From: Pirellulaceae bacterium
GTDB taxonomy: Bacteria; Planctomycetota; Planctomycetia; Pirellulales; Pirellulaceae
NCBI GenBank assembly: GCA_026004795.1
Contig: BPJV01000004.1
Location: 1 to 64,000, forward strand
Reading direction: 5' to 3'
DNA: 64,000 nucleotides
In this document: piece after piece, positions 63,184-64,000 of the stretch
How the letters are laid out: the number at the start of each line of letters is the position of its first letter
Numbering within the stretch: the first letter of the stretch is position 1
Position numbers and translations under genes: made by a program
Notes under the pieces: generated by a model
Told to the model about the DNA's origin: nothing
Seen by the model: the letters and a program-made list of their open reading frames with translations, nothing else
The model's database searches: none

Positions 63184-64000
63184 GGCGGCATGCCTCTCCA
63201 TCAAATGATAACGAAGGCCATACTGGCCACGAATTCACCCACTATCCAGGATGATCCCACCTCCGTCAAAGCGGGTCGCCCTGAGGCGTGGGTATCCAGG
63301 AACGATCCACGTCCAAACTCTTTGAGCGGCGGCAATCGATGCCCCGCACCAACGGCCACGCTTCGTCCACACTGCCACCGCACTGCGGACGTCTTTATGC
63401 ATTAGACGCCAATGCTTTAAGCCTCAACGCTGCCCTGGCCAATCCATCGTCGAGTCCCCACCGCTGAAGCGATGGCGTCACGACCCGCAGGACTCTCGTG
63501 CGGACACCAGGCCACGCGATTTCCCCAGACGTAACATCGGTAAAAATCCCGTTCAGCTTCCCATAACTTCCAGTTTATAACCAGTCCCCATTCACTGCCA
63601 CACTAACTTGACGATCTCAGTATCCAGTCAGCTCAGTATCCAGTCATGTCTCGCTCGCAGGTCATGACGTGGGGCGTTTCCTCGGGCCTCCATAACCATA
63701 GAGGGGTTGCGCCGCCTGAGGTTCGTCTTGCCAGTTGCCCCGTTAGGCTTAGCGGTAGTAGGCGCCTTGCGGCAACCCCAACCCCCTCAACCACGAGCAA
63801 CCGAGCAACCGGGATTTTTTCAGCGCCTCGGTGCTCGCAAAACCGACGCCTACCCCGACCCGATGCAGTCACGTATGGTTCTGGCTACCATCCACGTGCG
63901 GTAAACTCTCCGCTCGTTCGGTAATCTCCTCGTTAGGGGCTCCTGCCTGCTGGCTTCTGGATCGATGCTTGCAAGCACGGGCTCTTTTGTCCGCCCCGGT
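63184..64000. other. Right-hand end of the window without a recognisable gene
   Basis: The final 817 bases show overlapping frames of 60-90 codons on both strands without recognisable motif, start signal or repeat. The cysI promoter should lie in the first part but was not recognised. A gene could begin beyond the right edge. Confidence 0.45.

Overview
The window looks like chromosomal DNA of a planctomycete, probably close to Pirellulales. The main evidence is two DUF1559 genes (23166-24095 and 40082-41221) whose products start with the near-invariant pseudopilin N-terminus of that phylum. Supporting evidence is a PEP-CTERM exported protein, a planctomycete-type REP-associated transposase, DUF4254, EboE and ThuA proteins, and many exported proteins of unknown function. 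No species can be named from the sequence. There is no rRNA, CRISPR array or prophage. Two serine tRNA genes are present.

Layout. Bases 1-6851 hold the end of a pseudopilin-like gene and a 1909-residue pseudopilin-anchored protein. Bases 6852-7590 are repeat-rich. A stand-alone condensation-domain protein and a DapA-family enzyme converge at 8980. Bases 9940-13260 form a repeat island around a REP-associated transposase, with tandem repeats of about 381 bp and 261 bp and inverted copies of an 11-base motif. Bases 13527-19000 hold a PEP-CTERM protein, DUF4254, ThuA, a catalytically odd SDR and a lipoprotein. A minus-strand cluster cobL / PIG-L deacetylase / RegB-like kinase follows (19342-22741), then DUF1559 plus lipoprotein, eboE and tRNA-Ser(GCU).

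Bases 27149-33902 are a tight five-gene plus-strand operon: an exported NPCBM-like protein, a trypsin-like PDZ protease with an intact His-Asp-Ser triad, two homologues that have lost catalytic residues, and a small membrane protein. This is the best candidate for an undescribed system. Next come a double BON-domain protein, an exported propeller-like protein, a PhoD phosphatase, a second DUF1559/lipoprotein pair, tRNA-Ser(UGA), fliS, an SPOUT methyltransferase, a GNAT protein and an RRM protein.

Bases 46222-63183 are mostly core metabolism: purQ, a trans-sulfuration-type PLP enzyme, an NCS2-like permease, an Nramp-like transporter without the usual metal motif, PPi-type phosphofructokinase, accC-accB-pepP, a fused siroheme methyltransferase/uroporphyrinogen-III synthase, rpsT and sulfite reductase cysI. 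The siroheme enzyme and the siroheme-dependent reductase are about 2.4 kb apart. The last 800 bases show no convincing gene.

Family assignments rest on motifs read by eye. Start codons were chosen by ribosome-binding site where one was visible. No database search was possible.
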